Assembly: GCF_000219535.2 (NCBI RefSeq)
Contig: NZ_CP007806.1
Coordinates: 3,320,501-3,384,500, forward strand
DNA length: 64,000 bases
Direction of reading: 5' to 3'
Source of the DNA: Brevibacillus laterosporus LMG 15441
GTDB taxonomy: Bacteria > Bacillota > Bacilli > Brevibacillales > Brevibacillaceae
A program made the position numbers and the translations under genes. Every line of letters starts with the position of its first letter. Within the stretch, counting starts at the first letter, position 1. A model generated the notes under the pieces. It ran no database searches, was not told the origin of the DNA, and saw only the letters and a program-made list of their open reading frames with translations. Positions 36,603-46,629 of the stretch are shown here, in pieces.

Positions 36603-37094
36603 CTACACAATTTTATTAGTTGGTGCTGAGAAAAAAGCTTTCCTCATCCTAAATAGATTTATGTATGTAATGACAATTAAGCTTAAACTAAGTAAGAAAG
36701 GTACTACGTAGTAATGGCTGTTAAACAAACTATTATATCGCTCAAGAGGGGTAAAATAAATGGCGACAATAAGACTCATCAGAGCTAATGCAACTGTAGT
36801 TGCTTTATTACAATTTTGACTTTTTATATTTCTATAAATAAAGATAGAATTAGTAGTTAACATCCACATACTTAATACAAGCAACGCGTGAGAAATCCAT
36901 TCTTCATATAATGAATGAAAATTGTATATAACAACTGAAATGATAAGCAAGGCAATTACAGGTGTAATCATGAGTACTTTCATTTGCATATGTAAATGAC
37001 TTGTTGATGAATAATTCTTTACGCCAATGAGCTTATTGGTATTTAAAACCGAGAGTAATGCGAAAAGAATAGATAGAAATATAGTAATAAACAA
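36603..37094 (-). CDS. Integral membrane protein of unknown function
   Basis: 163 residues with about five hydrophobic segments and no recognised domain. Likely starts with TTG at 37094 behind GGAAGTGATC. Probably real, given its length, codon use and terminator. Function unknown. Confidence 0.6.
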   Translation of the reverse strand: MFITIFLSILFALLSVLNTNKLIGVKNYSSTSHLHMQMKVLMITPVIALLIISVVIYNFHSLYEEWISHALLVLSMWMLTTNSIFIYRNIKSQNCNKATTVALALMSLIVAIYFTPLERYNSLFNSHYYVVPFLLSLSLIVITYINLFRMRKAFFSAPTNKIV

Positions 37095-37590
37095 GGGATC
37101 ACTTCCTATACATGTATAGTTTAATCAGACTTACTTGCAAAGCTACAGCTAGCCATTAAAACATCTGCTTTCAAACGAATATTTGTCTTTTCAGTATTAT
37201 GATGAAGAAATTATTAATGAAAGCGTAACACTAGTGTTTCTAAGATCAAACGTAAACTTTAATTTGAGATATATTCTTCTAATAAATGCTCTCTTATGTT
37301 TGGATACAGGATGATATGCTGTAATTCAGAAAGAGCCATTTTCGTCATGAAATTCAATTAACAGGATTGAATCATTTTTGATAATAACTGCTCCCGCTCT
37401 TACCCTAATATGATAAGCCAGCAGTATCTCCCACCTTATTAAAAATTGATTGATAGTCTCTTATTTTACATGATCTTAGAGTCCTTTGTCTCATAAAGAA
37501 CCTTTTAAAAAAGAAGTCAGAAAAAGGTCGATTCCTAGTATACAGGAAATCGACCTTTTTTCGTTTTGACTAACGAAAGCACCTATTCGT
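37095..37590. other. Intergenic region
   Basis: No supported gene. The right end carries a strong bidirectional terminator (37521-37561); the rest is AT-rich without recognisable sites. Confidence 0.4.
37521..37561. terminator. Strong bidirectional terminator
   Basis: 12-bp stem aaaaaggtcgat / atcgaccttttt with an imperfect inner stem, ending TTTTTT. Serves the GNAT gene at 37591 (minus). Confidence 0.8.
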
Positions 37591-38004
37591 TCAATATAGT
37601 CTCTCGTTTCTCCATGTACATAGGAAACGTTCTACGCCCGAATACTTTTCACCCAGACTAGTTACCTCGAAACCGTAATTTCGATAAAAATCCACTGCCT
37701 CATGATCCGTCTCAGCATAAATCACTGAATATGTATCAGCGACATAGGTAATCATCTTGCTGCCAATACCTTTACCTCGTTGGCCTGAAGATACCGCAAT
37801 ATGTTTAATTTCACACTCTTTATCACTGATCATTTCAATACCAATACAACCAACAATTTCCCCTTCAAGCTCAAAACTATACAATTTTCGGTTTAGCAAT
37901 TCTAAATACTTCTGGTATTCTTGCCCAATCTTATACTCTGATGTGGCAAAGGACAAAAGCTTCCTTATAGATGGATGAATCGTTTCTGTATGAACCTCTT
38001 TCAT
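37591..38004 (-). CDS. GNAT-family N-acetyltransferase
   Basis: About 137 residues with GNAT motifs IEMISDKECEIKHIAVSSGQ, RGKGIGSKMI and VDFYRNYGFEVTSLGEKY. I chose ATG 38004 behind AAAGGTGAT. It lies directly downstream of the toxin-2 enzyme gene on the same strand (63-base gap) and may be cotranscribed, but nothing shows that it acts on the toxin. Confidence 0.82.
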   Translation of the reverse strand: MKEVHTETIHPSIRKLLSFATSEYKIGQEYQKYLELLNRKLYSFELEGEIVGCIGIEMISDKECEIKHIAVSSGQRGKGIGSKMITYVADTYSVIYAETDHEAVDFYRNYGFEVTSLGEKYSGVERFLCTWRNERLY

Positions 38005-38067
38005 AAATATCACCTTTAGCAATCGACTTGTTCTTCATTTATGAGGTTTTTTGATTGGAGAGATCAT

Positions 38068-39579
38068 TTATTTTTTCTGTTTTTCTGGTAACAGCTCAGC
38101 TTCTATATTGACAACGATCTTACCATTTAAAACTATACCTTTCACATTTATAATTTTATAAGAAGAATCTCTTTTCAATAATAACTCTAACCAGCTATTA
38201 TCCATGTAAATTGCAGGAGTCCCTTTTGGGAGTTTCATTTGTATAAGAATTGATTCCTGATTTCCACCTAAAGGAACACTATTAAGAGCTAGTGATGTGC
38301 TAATAAACCCTTTATCCGTTTTTATTTTGCCTTCTAGTTTCTTTAATTTATTAATGGCGTCGTGATTAACATTTCCATCCTTAGTGAATAAAGACCCCGC
38401 TGGGAGAGCAAATTCCCTCTCATCCGTTCTTCGATATACAATAAGATCATTAGGAAGCTTTGCTTCCTCTTTTTTAAAGAGACTGTCGATCCCATGAATG
38501 AACAGATCAATATCAGAAATTCCCGGATGTTTGTCGACCCCTCTTAAAATCCTATTTAACATTGGGCCATATGCTACATAACCATCCATAAATTTTTTGT
38601 CTTCTTTTGTCACTACAGTATCCGATAGTTTTATTTTAGCTCCAAATTCCTTCGCAGCATCCATATCATCTTGAAAGTCTAAGGGAGTTGTTTGTTTTTC
38701 CATCAAGTGAGTATTCGTTTCATTAAATCCTTTTTTGCTCATGTCATTCATATATCTAAACATTTCCGGTGCATAAGCTTGTAAAACAGGTTGATAACTA
38801 GGTTCATAATAATACGCAAAGGCCTGTGCAAACACTTCTCGAAAGTCATTGATGTGTTCTTTCACATAAGCGGTATCATACTCACCTTCATAGGGAGGTA
38901 CATGTGTAAGAAGTAAAGCACTTGCATCTTCGTCTGCCTTTGCTTGATGTACAGCATCTAAAAAACTTTCATTTACAAAAGCACTTTCTCCTAACGTGTC
39001 ACGAGCGATTGCTTTTCCTATCTCATAATATACCTCTTTGCTTTTGGTGTGGCTTTCTGAATACTCTTCTGTATGTATAATCACAGTTGGATTTTTACCA
39101 CCTATTGAAAATACAAAGTGAGAATCTACAGAAACCTCTTTTCCTTCGCTATCTTTTATGTTTTTGTCTTTTTCACTGAGTCCTTTGACTATAGGATTTT
39201 CCGCGATACTATTTTCGGTCAGATGAATTTTCCCTCCCACCTTTTCATACATTTCCAATATTTCAGGCGAAAGCTTGTTTACTAGTGCTTGGGTATCTTC
39301 TAACCGTTGTTTATCTTCACTGTTCCCCTTTGTTGTTACAATTCCTTTTATGACTTCCCTCATTCCTTCTTCTCTGGCTTTTTTCTCTCGCTCTTTCTTT
39401 TCTTTATCTTCTTTGTCTTTCTTGTCTTTTTTTTCTTTATCTTCTTTCTTTTTATCTTCCACATCATGTGATCCATTTGCCGCATGAGCAATATAGGAAA
39501 ACGCTGGTGAAGTGGCTGTTAAGGCAAATAACATAGCAGTTGTACTCAGAACTTTCCGTATTTTTTGTCTGTGTAGCAT
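38068..39579 (-). CDS. Certhrax-like toxin, copy 2, with degenerate ExE motif
   Basis: 503 residues, signal peptide (cleavage near AHAA) and Lys/Glu-rich linker as in copy 1. Residues ~75-285 are an LF-type PA-binding domain (EMYEKVGGKIHL, VYYEIGKAIARD, VLQAYAPEMFRYM), nearly the same as in copy 1. The C-terminal ADP-ribosyltransferase (~300-500) is clearly divergent: Arg383 in IVYRR and Ser427-Thr-Ser429 are kept, but the ARTT motif reads W463-L-E465, so the first Glu/Gln of ExE/QxE is Trp. The second, catalytic Glu is retained. No C-terminal extension. Activity and substrate are therefore uncertain. Start supported by TAAGGAGGAATATAG. Confidence 0.87.
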   Translation of the reverse strand: MLHRQKIRKVLSTTAMLFALTATSPAFSYIAHAANGSHDVEDKKKEDKEKKDKKDKEDKEKKEREKKAREEGMREVIKGIVTTKGNSEDKQRLEDTQALVNKLSPEILEMYEKVGGKIHLTENSIAENPIVKGLSEKDKNIKDSEGKEVSVDSHFVFSIGGKNPTVIIHTEEYSESHTKSKEVYYEIGKAIARDTLGESAFVNESFLDAVHQAKADEDASALLLTHVPPYEGEYDTAYVKEHINDFREVFAQAFAYYYEPSYQPVLQAYAPEMFRYMNDMSKKGFNETNTHLMEKQTTPLDFQDDMDAAKEFGAKIKLSDTVVTKEDKKFMDGYVAYGPMLNRILRGVDKHPGISDIDLFIHGIDSLFKKEEAKLPNDLIVYRRTDEREFALPAGSLFTKDGNVNHDAINKLKKLEGKIKTDKGFISTSLALNSVPLGGNQESILIQMKLPKGTPAIYMDNSWLELLLKRDSSYKIINVKGIVLNGKIVVNIEAELLPEKQKK

Positions 39580-39691
39580 CTATATTCCTCCTTACAGTAG
39601 TGGAACCTCCGAAAGCAGTAGCGTCTTTTGTATCTCCATCGAAGAATAGAACCGCTCATTTCTCAGATTCATCGACAAAGAAAGAAAACAG

Positions 39692-39738
39692 CCCTCTTTT
39701 TTAGTAAATCTATGAAATAATTACTATGTAAAAGAGGG
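39692..39738 (-). terminator. Terminator between toxin B and A genes, locus 2
   Basis: Stem ccctctttt / aaaagaggg with a long loop, in the same place as the hairpin of locus 1. The T-tract is weaker (GTTTTCTTTC). Confidence 0.65.
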
Positions 39739-39815
39739 CTATTTTAACATCTATGGGATAGCGAGAGATTCAGACACTACCTTCATGTTTATTTCATTGT
39801 ACGTAGATTCACAAC

Positions 39816-42278
39816 CTAATTTGCTTCTAATTGTTCTAATTTCCACTTTTGATTATCAGTACCTTTATAATCACTTACCTGAATGTTGGACCCGTTTGAA
39901 GTGCCTGAACCATCTACATCCAACACTTTTGTCGGATCTTTCTTGTTTTTTAAGATATAGAGATCATTACCTAGCAATTCAGGAATCCAAAAATGTTCGG
40001 GTTTCCCTTCAAATGCTGTAGCAAATACATTAGTAGAATTCTGATAAGCATTCCAAGCCATAATTTTATCGTTATTTTCTACGCTTCGAATCACATAGGC
40101 TTGTTGAGAGTCATCATACTTCAATTTCCATTTTTGATTACTTCCATCGTTCGTTTCCCACACTGTGATATTATTATCGCTTCTATTCCAATCAACTAGA
40201 CTTGTATTTTTTAATGCTGTATTGATTTGATAGGTTCCATCCTCAATTACTTTGTTGGGTACTAAAGTGCCATTTTCATTAAAATAATACTTTTTCCCAT
40301 TTATCGTTTGCCAGCCAGTTTGCAGCACATCATATTTATAGTAATTGTCTTCTCCATCTATTTCCCAGCTAGATAACCCTTCATGAACACCAGGTTCATC
40401 CTTCTTCGGTGAAATTAGTATATTCATTCGAGCATGCAGTTGGACGTTATAGATATTTTTTGTTTCCATATCTTCTAATTGTTTTTCTATATTTTCAGCA
40501 GTTTCTTCATCAAACACTAATCTAAAATCATCTATACTCGTATTGTTGTAAGATAATTTTCCTTGCTTGTCCTCAAAACCAAAAGCCAATTGGAGCGCTT
40601 CTCCTAATGTAACATCTGGCTTCGTTTGTTCAGTGTAGTCATCAGGATCAACAGCAGCTACTCGTCTTTCCAGCTCTGAATTGTCTGGTGTTTTTAAGAT
40701 CAGTCGAGCAGTAGTTTCCTCAATTTGAGGGATAATATGACTCCACTGTTTATCTTTATCTACCACAATTAATTTTGTTTTAGGATCAATTACTCCTACA
40801 TAACCGGAAACCTGATCTGTTTCCAAGCGCATTTGCTGTGTCTGCTCCAGAATAGTAAGCTGATCCTTATTGATTGTGATCGGGCTAGAACCGAAATCGT
40901 CTTTGGTTTGTAGAGAAATAGCTGCTTGATCTTTATCTGGATAAAAACGGTCTGGTAACACTACGTTTGCTAGGTGATTCTCTTTTGCTTTTATCGTTGC
41001 GATGGTATCGTTTTTCCCTAGTACTAGTGAAGTAGTAGGTGCTGCTTCATAAATAGGTGCCGTACCATTATTCACATAGCGAATGTTTGCATTAAAATAG
41101 GCAGCCTCTCCTGCATTTAAACCTAAGGACTTGGACCAGTTTCTTCCCAAACTCTCAGAGCTTGAACGATCAATGGTTACGGTCTGTGAATTACTATCGC
41201 TAAAATTAGTGGATACACTTCCGCCAAAGTTAAATAAGGAAGCATGAACTTCCGCCCCAACAGAAGCTTCTGTTGAATGAGTATTGCTTGTGGAAGTACT
41301 TCCACTGATCGAACTACTTGTATTCCCGCCATTTTCTAGCGTTTCATTTCTATTTTTTGAAATAATAAATTTGTCCATATGAACCTGTAAATTAGGATAC
41401 GCCGCGATCAACGGATGTTTCACTTTTACCTTTTTATCAATCATTCCTGATACTTTGGCGAAATCGCTATATGGATCAGATGCGGTGCTCCATTTCATAG
41501 GTGAAGATGTATATTTTGTTAACGGTGCTCCAGATTTCGTGCGTTTTTTTCCATGGACTTTTTCAATCCAAGGCATCAGGATAAGTTTTTTATTCTTGAC
41601 ATCCAAGGTGTATCCTTCGATTTCGAGGGAATCAGGGATGCCGTCACCATCACTATCTTCAACTCCGTCATCAGAAGCTGAAATACTTCTTTTTTTTCTG
41701 CTAGATTCATTCTCTGGTTGATTTTTTATGTCAGGAAGCAGTAGATTTCCCTCTGGAATGATTTCTTCCTTTCCTTGTGGAGTAATCCAGTTAAGCTGTA
41801 AGCCAAATTCGTTAGCAGAGGAGGATTCTGGCTGATAAGTGATTTTTATTTTATAAAGCTTCCCTTTTTCTAGTTCGATTTTTTGCGTAGCGGAGGAGTG
41901 ATCGATAACTTGGTGATCATCTATCCATAGCATGGTGTGGTCATTATCAGACGTGGAGAACGTATATTCACCTGATTTTTCTACCTTAATAAATCCTCTC
42001 CACATGGCAGATTGAAATTGTTTTAATTCATCAGGTAACATATCATCGATTTGATCGTTATCAACGAATAGATCTCCAGACTCAGAATTAGAAATCAGTG
42101 CGGTTTCTTTTAACTCTTTATCATTGAAGTAGTAGCCCAATAGGCCTTTAAAATTCGCTTCTTGGTCGTTTATTATTTCTTTCTCGCTTGAAGCCGCATG
42201 TGATAGCTCTGGATAGGATGTGAATGAACCGAGGAGTGCAGTAGCTAATAAACACTTATACATTTTAGGTAATTTCAT
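39816..42278 (-). CDS. Anthrax protective-antigen-like translocation component, copy 2
   Basis: 820 residues, same length and order of parts as copy 1 and about nine in ten residues the same by eye: signal peptide, PA14, furin site RKKR (194-197), calcium site DSDGDGIPDSLE, pore region, phi-clamp DDF at 460-462, domain 3, cell-wall-binding-like repeat (GWQTINGKKYYF) and beta-trefoil with two QKW motifs. Differences concentrate in the pre-lectin linker (~625-660). The partner enzyme gene follows downstream on the same strand. The ribosome-binding region (GAAAAGAG) matches copy 1, but the promoter sequence does not. Confidence 0.9.
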   Translation of the reverse strand: MKLPKMYKCLLATALLGSFTSYPELSHAASSEKEIINDQEANFKGLLGYYFNDKELKETALISNSESGDLFVDNDQIDDMLPDELKQFQSAMWRGFIKVEKSGEYTFSTSDNDHTMLWIDDHQVIDHSSATQKIELEKGKLYKIKITYQPESSSANEFGLQLNWITPQGKEEIIPEGNLLLPDIKNQPENESSRKKRSISASDDGVEDSDGDGIPDSLEIEGYTLDVKNKKLILMPWIEKVHGKKRTKSGAPLTKYTSSPMKWSTASDPYSDFAKVSGMIDKKVKVKHPLIAAYPNLQVHMDKFIISKNRNETLENGGNTSSSISGSTSTSNTHSTEASVGAEVHASLFNFGGSVSTNFSDSNSQTVTIDRSSSESLGRNWSKSLGLNAGEAAYFNANIRYVNNGTAPIYEAAPTTSLVLGKNDTIATIKAKENHLANVVLPDRFYPDKDQAAISLQTKDDFGSSPITINKDQLTILEQTQQMRLETDQVSGYVGVIDPKTKLIVVDKDKQWSHIIPQIEETTARLILKTPDNSELERRVAAVDPDDYTEQTKPDVTLGEALQLAFGFEDKQGKLSYNNTSIDDFRLVFDEETAENIEKQLEDMETKNIYNVQLHARMNILISPKKDEPGVHEGLSSWEIDGEDNYYKYDVLQTGWQTINGKKYYFNENGTLVPNKVIEDGTYQINTALKNTSLVDWNRSDNNITVWETNDGSNQKWKLKYDDSQQAYVIRSVENNDKIMAWNAYQNSTNVFATAFEGKPEHFWIPELLGNDLYILKNKKDPTKVLDVDGSGTSNGSNIQVSDYKGTDNQKWKLEQLEAN

Positions 42279-43094
42279 CGTATCAACTCTTTTCTAGGTG
42301 TAATTTGTAGAAGTAATGAAATCTTACCAATTTTATACTTGGAATAAATTCCATTATTTTTTACAACATTACTTTATCATTCGTTTTTTTGTTCATTAAA
42401 TAGCAGAAAGTTCCTTAATCAAAGCAACTTTCTGCTATTTACAAACCATTTATCATTGTGATCGTGACACAAATATTGGTATTTTATGCTATAAGTAGCT
42501 TTTTTTCGTGTCTGCGCGGCGGTACACAATTTGTTGGCGGGAATGGTAAAGAAGTCGGTAGTAAAGCTCGCCCGCCCGAATTATAAATACGCCGTCGTTA
42601 TGGGCTCATGCGTCTTATCTATTTAGATGTCGTTTTATTCTAAATGTAGGACCACGTGTGCCCTTTTTAACATGAATCGCAACAAGAAACCCGACACCCG
42701 TCCTCGAAAAAAGCGCCGCTCTCTAATGAAGTAATACTATTACACAATTCCTACATAAATAAGAAATCTGCGAAATATTTAGTTTTTCTATGATCTTCAT
42801 GTTAACGGAGCGTCCTTACTACCGGGTCAAAATAGGAGGGTTCTACACAGCTGCACCCACTCCCCGTAGCAAATAATTCGATGAACACAACCGTGTAACA
42901 GCCAGACACTTAAGTGGACAAAATGGAGAATTTGCCAGTACCAAATAAATTTCGTTTGCCTGTGACATTTTGTTTACATGTTGATCAAACTTTGGTGACA
43001 TGTGCCCGCTATAGTGGAATAAGCACAAGCATCACCCATATGCAAAGAATAATAGAACACCTAAAGAAATAACCATTTTGAGGAGGAATGCTAA
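42279..43094. other. Spacer between toxin 2 and the GC-rich acyltransferase
   Basis: The left part is the toxin-2 promoter region. A perfect 14-bp inverted repeat lies at 42399-42439 (aatagcagaaagtt / aactttctgctatt). From about 42500 base composition rises. A 20-codon basic ORF (42672-42734) has no ribosome-binding site and I do not call it. The right end carries the acyltransferase ribosome-binding site. Confidence 0.4.
42399..42439. repeat. Perfect 14-bp inverted repeat upstream of toxin 2
   Basis: Stem aatagcagaaagtt / aactttctgctatt with a 13-base loop, about 120 bases before the PA-like start. There is no strong T-tract on either strand. It may be a terminator of former sequence or a regulatory site. 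Confidence 0.5.
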
Positions 43095-44303
43095 TTGTCA
43101 GTCAGTAGCAAGACGCCGGACGAGTTCGGCAGTGAATATAAAACAGGAGCAAGCATCGCGGATGCAGTGGCTTCCAAAAACAACGGACTGAAAAAAAATG
43201 CGGTTGCAGGCAAATCAAAGGGGCGTCTTGTAGCGCTTGATGCAGCACGGGGGTTGGCAGTCATAGGGATGTATTTGCAGCACTTCGGGCTCAACGAAAG
43301 GATTGCTGCAATCGTCTCTGGGAACACGACGCTACTATTTGTGCTCTGTGGCGGCATTTCCTACTCGATCATGGCGCAACGCATGAAGGATCGAGAAACG
43401 GAGACAGCCGTCTTCCGGACACGGATGCTCGCCCGCGCGGTGTTCATCGATGTGATTGGGTATCTGCTCATCCTACTGAATACCTCGTATGGAGTGATCT
43501 TGCCCGCTTATGCAGCAATGTTCGTGCTGGCGTTGGTGCTGATTCGTCGATCGACGCGCGTACTCATTACGACAGCAATCGCTTTGACCGTGGTGGCCCC
43601 ACCGCTGATGATTCTTGGTACGAGCGTCCTATCGGGAGCTTACCTCCTTTATGATATTGCGGGCGGCCCGATGTCTGCGCTCGCACTTGCCCCCGCTTTC
43701 GTCGCGGGTATGGCAATCGGGCGCCTCGAACTTACCAAGATACATACTGCACTCTCGCTCGCGGGCGGCGGCATCATCATGCTCGTCGTCGGAAAGGGGC
43801 TGGGCGCTTTCGTTCTTCCTGGGCTGAGACCTTCCTTCGAGGCATGGCTCATTGGCGTTCAAAGCACTGTCAGCAACCAGCCGGACCCGAATGCAATTTG
43901 GCCGCTCAACGCGGAACCACCGCTGTGGAACATGCTGCTCTGGACATCTCCGCACAGTGCGTCGACATTCCAGACGCTGATTGGGCTGGGGGGCGCATTC
44001 TTGGTGCTGGGACTGGTATTCCTCGTACCGAAGAAGACCTCTGCCGTGTTAATGCCTTTCGCGGCAGTCGGACGCGTGGCGTTAACGATGTATGCGGCTC
44101 AGTTCATAGTGATATGGTGTCTCAGACTCGCGGGGATCGAATATGGTCTTGAGGGAATTCCATTCAGTGACCTGCTCGTTGCAGTCGCAACGTTGGTGAC
44201 GGGGTGGTTGATCGCGCGGCTCCCCAACGGTCCGCTCGAGTCATTGATGCGACATTTCGACCAGGCATTCATCGCCTCCCGAACAGCACCATTGGCCAGG
44301 TAG
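43095..44303 (+). CDS. GC-rich DUF1624/DUF418-like membrane acyltransferase
   Basis: 402 residues, about ten membrane segments. The N-terminus RLVALDAARGLAVIGMYLQHF is the motif of heparan-alpha-glucosaminide acetyltransferase/DUF418-like proteins, and a C-terminal GRVALTMYAAQFIVIWCL follows. It probably acetylates a surface glycan or lipid. Starts with TTG 43095, eight bases after AGGAGG. Base composition and codon use are far more GC-rich than any neighbour, strongly suggesting transfer from a high-GC (actinobacterial-type) donor. Confidence 0.8.
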   Translation: MSVSSKTPDEFGSEYKTGASIADAVASKNNGLKKNAVAGKSKGRLVALDAARGLAVIGMYLQHFGLNERIAAIVSGNTTLLFVLCGGISYSIMAQRMKDRETETAVFRTRMLARAVFIDVIGYLLILLNTSYGVILPAYAAMFVLALVLIRRSTRVLITTAIALTVVAPPLMILGTSVLSGAYLLYDIAGGPMSALALAPAFVAGMAIGRLELTKIHTALSLAGGGIIMLVVGKGLGAFVLPGLRPSFEAWLIGVQSTVSNQPDPNAIWPLNAEPPLWNMLLWTSPHSASTFQTLIGLGGAFLVLGLVFLVPKKTSAVLMPFAAVGRVALTMYAAQFIVIWCLRLAGIEYGLEGIPFSDLLVAVATLVTGWLIARLPNGPLESLMRHFDQAFIASRTAPLAR

Positions 44304-44470
44304 GCGGTCGTCCTCGACATTTGATCTTCTTGCTTCAGCCTTATAAGGACGAGCTCCGAGATATAGCATAGTTCACTCTTTGGAACAGAAGTATGATAAA
44401 TTTGAAGCCTGTTGTCGACCTTCACTGAGAAAAATACTTCGTTGCATCGGAAAAGCTTAGACCCTGCTAG

Positions 44471-44499
44471 AACAGTTCACCCTTGGGTGGGCTGTTTTT
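44471..44499 (+). terminator. Terminator downstream of the acyltransferase
   Basis: aacag ... ctgtt with inner caccc/gggtg pairing and TTTTT. About 170 bases after the stop. Confidence 0.5.
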
Positions 44500-45017
44500 G
44501 GAGTCAAACGCTCTACTTTTATATAACAAGTTCCGATGAACACTCATAAAAGGAAGAATCTCTATAAGAAAGAAAATCGACTTAGAACTGAAGGGGATCA
44601 AACCTACACAGGAGATAATCAGTGTGGCCCTTGAGGTTGATTCAGAATGGGCAGGGGAAAAGCATGAAAGCGACGATACCTCTAATGGTTACATCATGAA
44701 GACGTGTAGATGTCTGAGGCTTTCTATATACTTCTTTCAATTGATGTCACTACGGTTCTGCTTGACGGCGGCGGGAGCCAAGCTCGTTATCCAACGACCA
44801 CCTCTATTTAACGGGGGATGCTTGATGTGGGTTTTTACGGCGCTTAGCAGACGTTTGAAACCAAATGGATAACTTTCCCTCGTTCATTATTAAAAAAAAC
44901 AAAAGAAAACTGTCAGACCTTTTCGCAATATCAACAGTTTACAAATTCAATTTTTTTGCATATGGGGTACCGCCAACAAAACGCAGATTTACTACATGAA
45001 GGACTTCTTGACATAAA

Positions 45018-45056
45018 AGAGCCGGTTTTCACCACATTCAGGGTGTGACCGGCTCT
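45018..45056. terminator. Hairpin
   Basis: Stem agagccggt / accggctct with an inner cacca/ggtgt stem and T-rich ends. Orientation uncertain. Confidence 0.5.
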
Positions 45057-45345
45057 TCTAATTAAACTTTATCCCTTTGAATTTTGGGTTGTACCAGCGT
45101 CGTGGATACGACCCGTAAACTGCTGGCTGTACCCCAAATAGGCGTTTCGTTAAAACACAAAAAAAGTACAGGGATGAAATCTATTGACGATTCAAAGCAT
45201 GGTGAATCTGTAAATGTCTTTTTTATAACATTAAGCTGGCAGTAATGTGTACTGAAAAGGAGTAATTCCGACTATTTACTGAGATAGAGAGTTCAGGTTC
45301 AATATAAGAGACAGACGCAAGCTTTTATTGTTTTGATGAAAAAAA

Positions 45346-45380
45346 CAACCTTATTTCGGTTGAATAACGAAATAAGGTTG
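45346..45380 (-). terminator. Strong terminator of the two-component/lipoprotein operon
   Basis: 13-bp perfect stem caaccttatttcg / cgaaataaggttg, then TTTTTTT on the minus strand, about 90 bases after the lipoprotein stop. Confidence 0.85.
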
Positions 45381-45471
45381 GAAAGCTGTCTGGTTCCCGA
45401 TATGGCCTCAGACAGGGTATTATCATTACAAATTTGAGGATTTTAAGATTGAGCTACTTTTCCAAGATATA

Positions 45472-46629
45472 CTATTGAAATGTGAGTACAAAAGGCGGCT
45501 CATCTGAGGTATTCGATTCTACCAGCCCACCCTGCACAGAAGAATAGTACTTCCTGCCATGAATGAGAAGGCTTTTATTATCTGGACTCCAGAATATTTT
45601 CGACGGTATGACTCCATGATACACGGGTTCTTCGTAGAGGACATTTTTACCTTGGAGCTTTCCGACAAGGATGGTGTCTTTATCGTACAACGAGTATGCG
45701 ACATACTTCCGGTCTCGGGAGAACTCGAAGTTGCTTACTTTATCCAGCAGGACGGTAAGCTCGCTGGTTCTGCGGTCGTATTCATACAGCGTTCCATCTG
45801 TTCCAAGGTACACGAACTGATCATTATTTAGCCAAGCGTTTTGTTCGCGACCCGTCTGGTGCTCATACTGTACGGTAATCTCACTTCCATTGATCATTCC
45901 CATGACTATCCTGTTGGAACGATTTGATTTATTCTCAAACAGGGTAAGTAGCACGCTGTGTCCATCATCAGAAATGTTAACCCCTGTGAGCGTCCTTCCC
46001 CGATCAATATCCCTTAGTTGATACGTTTTGTACGATCCTGAATCGTTATCGTATACACCTACTCTGGCGTTTCCCTTCATGGATGCATCTATGATGAGAA
46101 AGCATACGTATCGACTGTTGTTAGACCACCCAACATCTTGCAGATACAAATTTTGTCTAGAATGGTAGATAACTACTTCCGTTTCCTTTCCATCAGGTAA
46201 CGAGATCAGCTTTAGCGATGCACCCGATGCCGACATGGCCATTTTAGAGATTTTCTTGCCGTCTGGGGACAGTTCAAAAAAATCTGTATTGGCGTCGATT
46301 TTTTTCAGCAGCTTGAGCTTTTCATAGGGAAAGGGAAGACGACCCAGGTTCCACGTCACACCCTCCGTTGTGCTCGCTTTTCTGAACAAACCAATCACAG
46401 AATCTGTGGCGGACCACCCCAACATCTGATCCGTCTCCACGAATGTATTAATGAAACGGTATATCGCCTTCACCTGGAACGGGCGGCTATTCAGTTCATC
46501 GGTATGAGTCTCTTCCTTGCTTGGTATAACAATCGTCTCAGATCTAGGCCCTTGCATGCATCCGGACAGAAAGATGGCGAGGAACAACAGCAACACCCCA
46601 GAAGTTAACAAGGATCGACTATTCATCAT
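45472..46629 (-). CDS. Beta-propeller-like lipoprotein of a two-component operon
   Basis: About 385 residues with lipobox LSGC (Cys ~24) and repeated four-strand units (FFELSPDGKKISKM, YDNDSGSYKTYQL, YEYDRRTSELTVLL, IFWSPDNKSLLIHG) of TolB/WD40-type propellers. The gene overlaps the kinase gene: it starts (ATG 46629 behind GGCGGAG) just before the kinase stop. It is probably an extracytoplasmic accessory or sensor component of that two-component system (inference). Confidence 0.75.
   Translation of the reverse strand: MMNSRSLLTSGVLLLFLAIFLSGCMQGPRSETIVIPSKEETHTDELNSRPFQVKAIYRFINTFVETDQMLGWSATDSVIGLFRKASTTEGVTWNLGRLPFPYEKLKLLKKIDANTDFFELSPDGKKISKMAMSASGASLKLISLPDGKETEVVIYHSRQNLYLQDVGWSNNSRYVCFLIIDASMKGNARVGVYDNDSGSYKTYQLRDIDRGRTLTGVNISDDGHSVLLTLFENKSNRSNRIVMGMINGSEITVQYEHQTGREQNAWLNNDQFVYLGTDGTLYEYDRRTSELTVLLDKVSNFEFSRDRKYVAYSLYDKDTILVGKLQGKNVLYEEPVYHGVIPSKIFWSPDNKSLLIHGRKYYSSVQGGLVESNTSDEPPFVLTFQ

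Larger units (their letters stand above)
44304..45471. other. 1.2-kb region without a supported gene
   Basis: Contains three hairpins (44471-44499, 45018-45056, 45346-45380). Short ORFs around 44590-44870 (KKIDLELKGIKPTQEIISVA in one frame) lack ribosome-binding sites and may be gene remnants. I see nothing else. Confidence 0.4.

Noticed and set aside
42672-42734. 20-codon basic peptide ORF
   Set aside because: No ribosome-binding site or conservation evidence.
43629-43955. Long minus-strand ORFs inside the GC-rich gene
   Set aside because: High GC reduces stop codons; composition is typical of antisense shadow.
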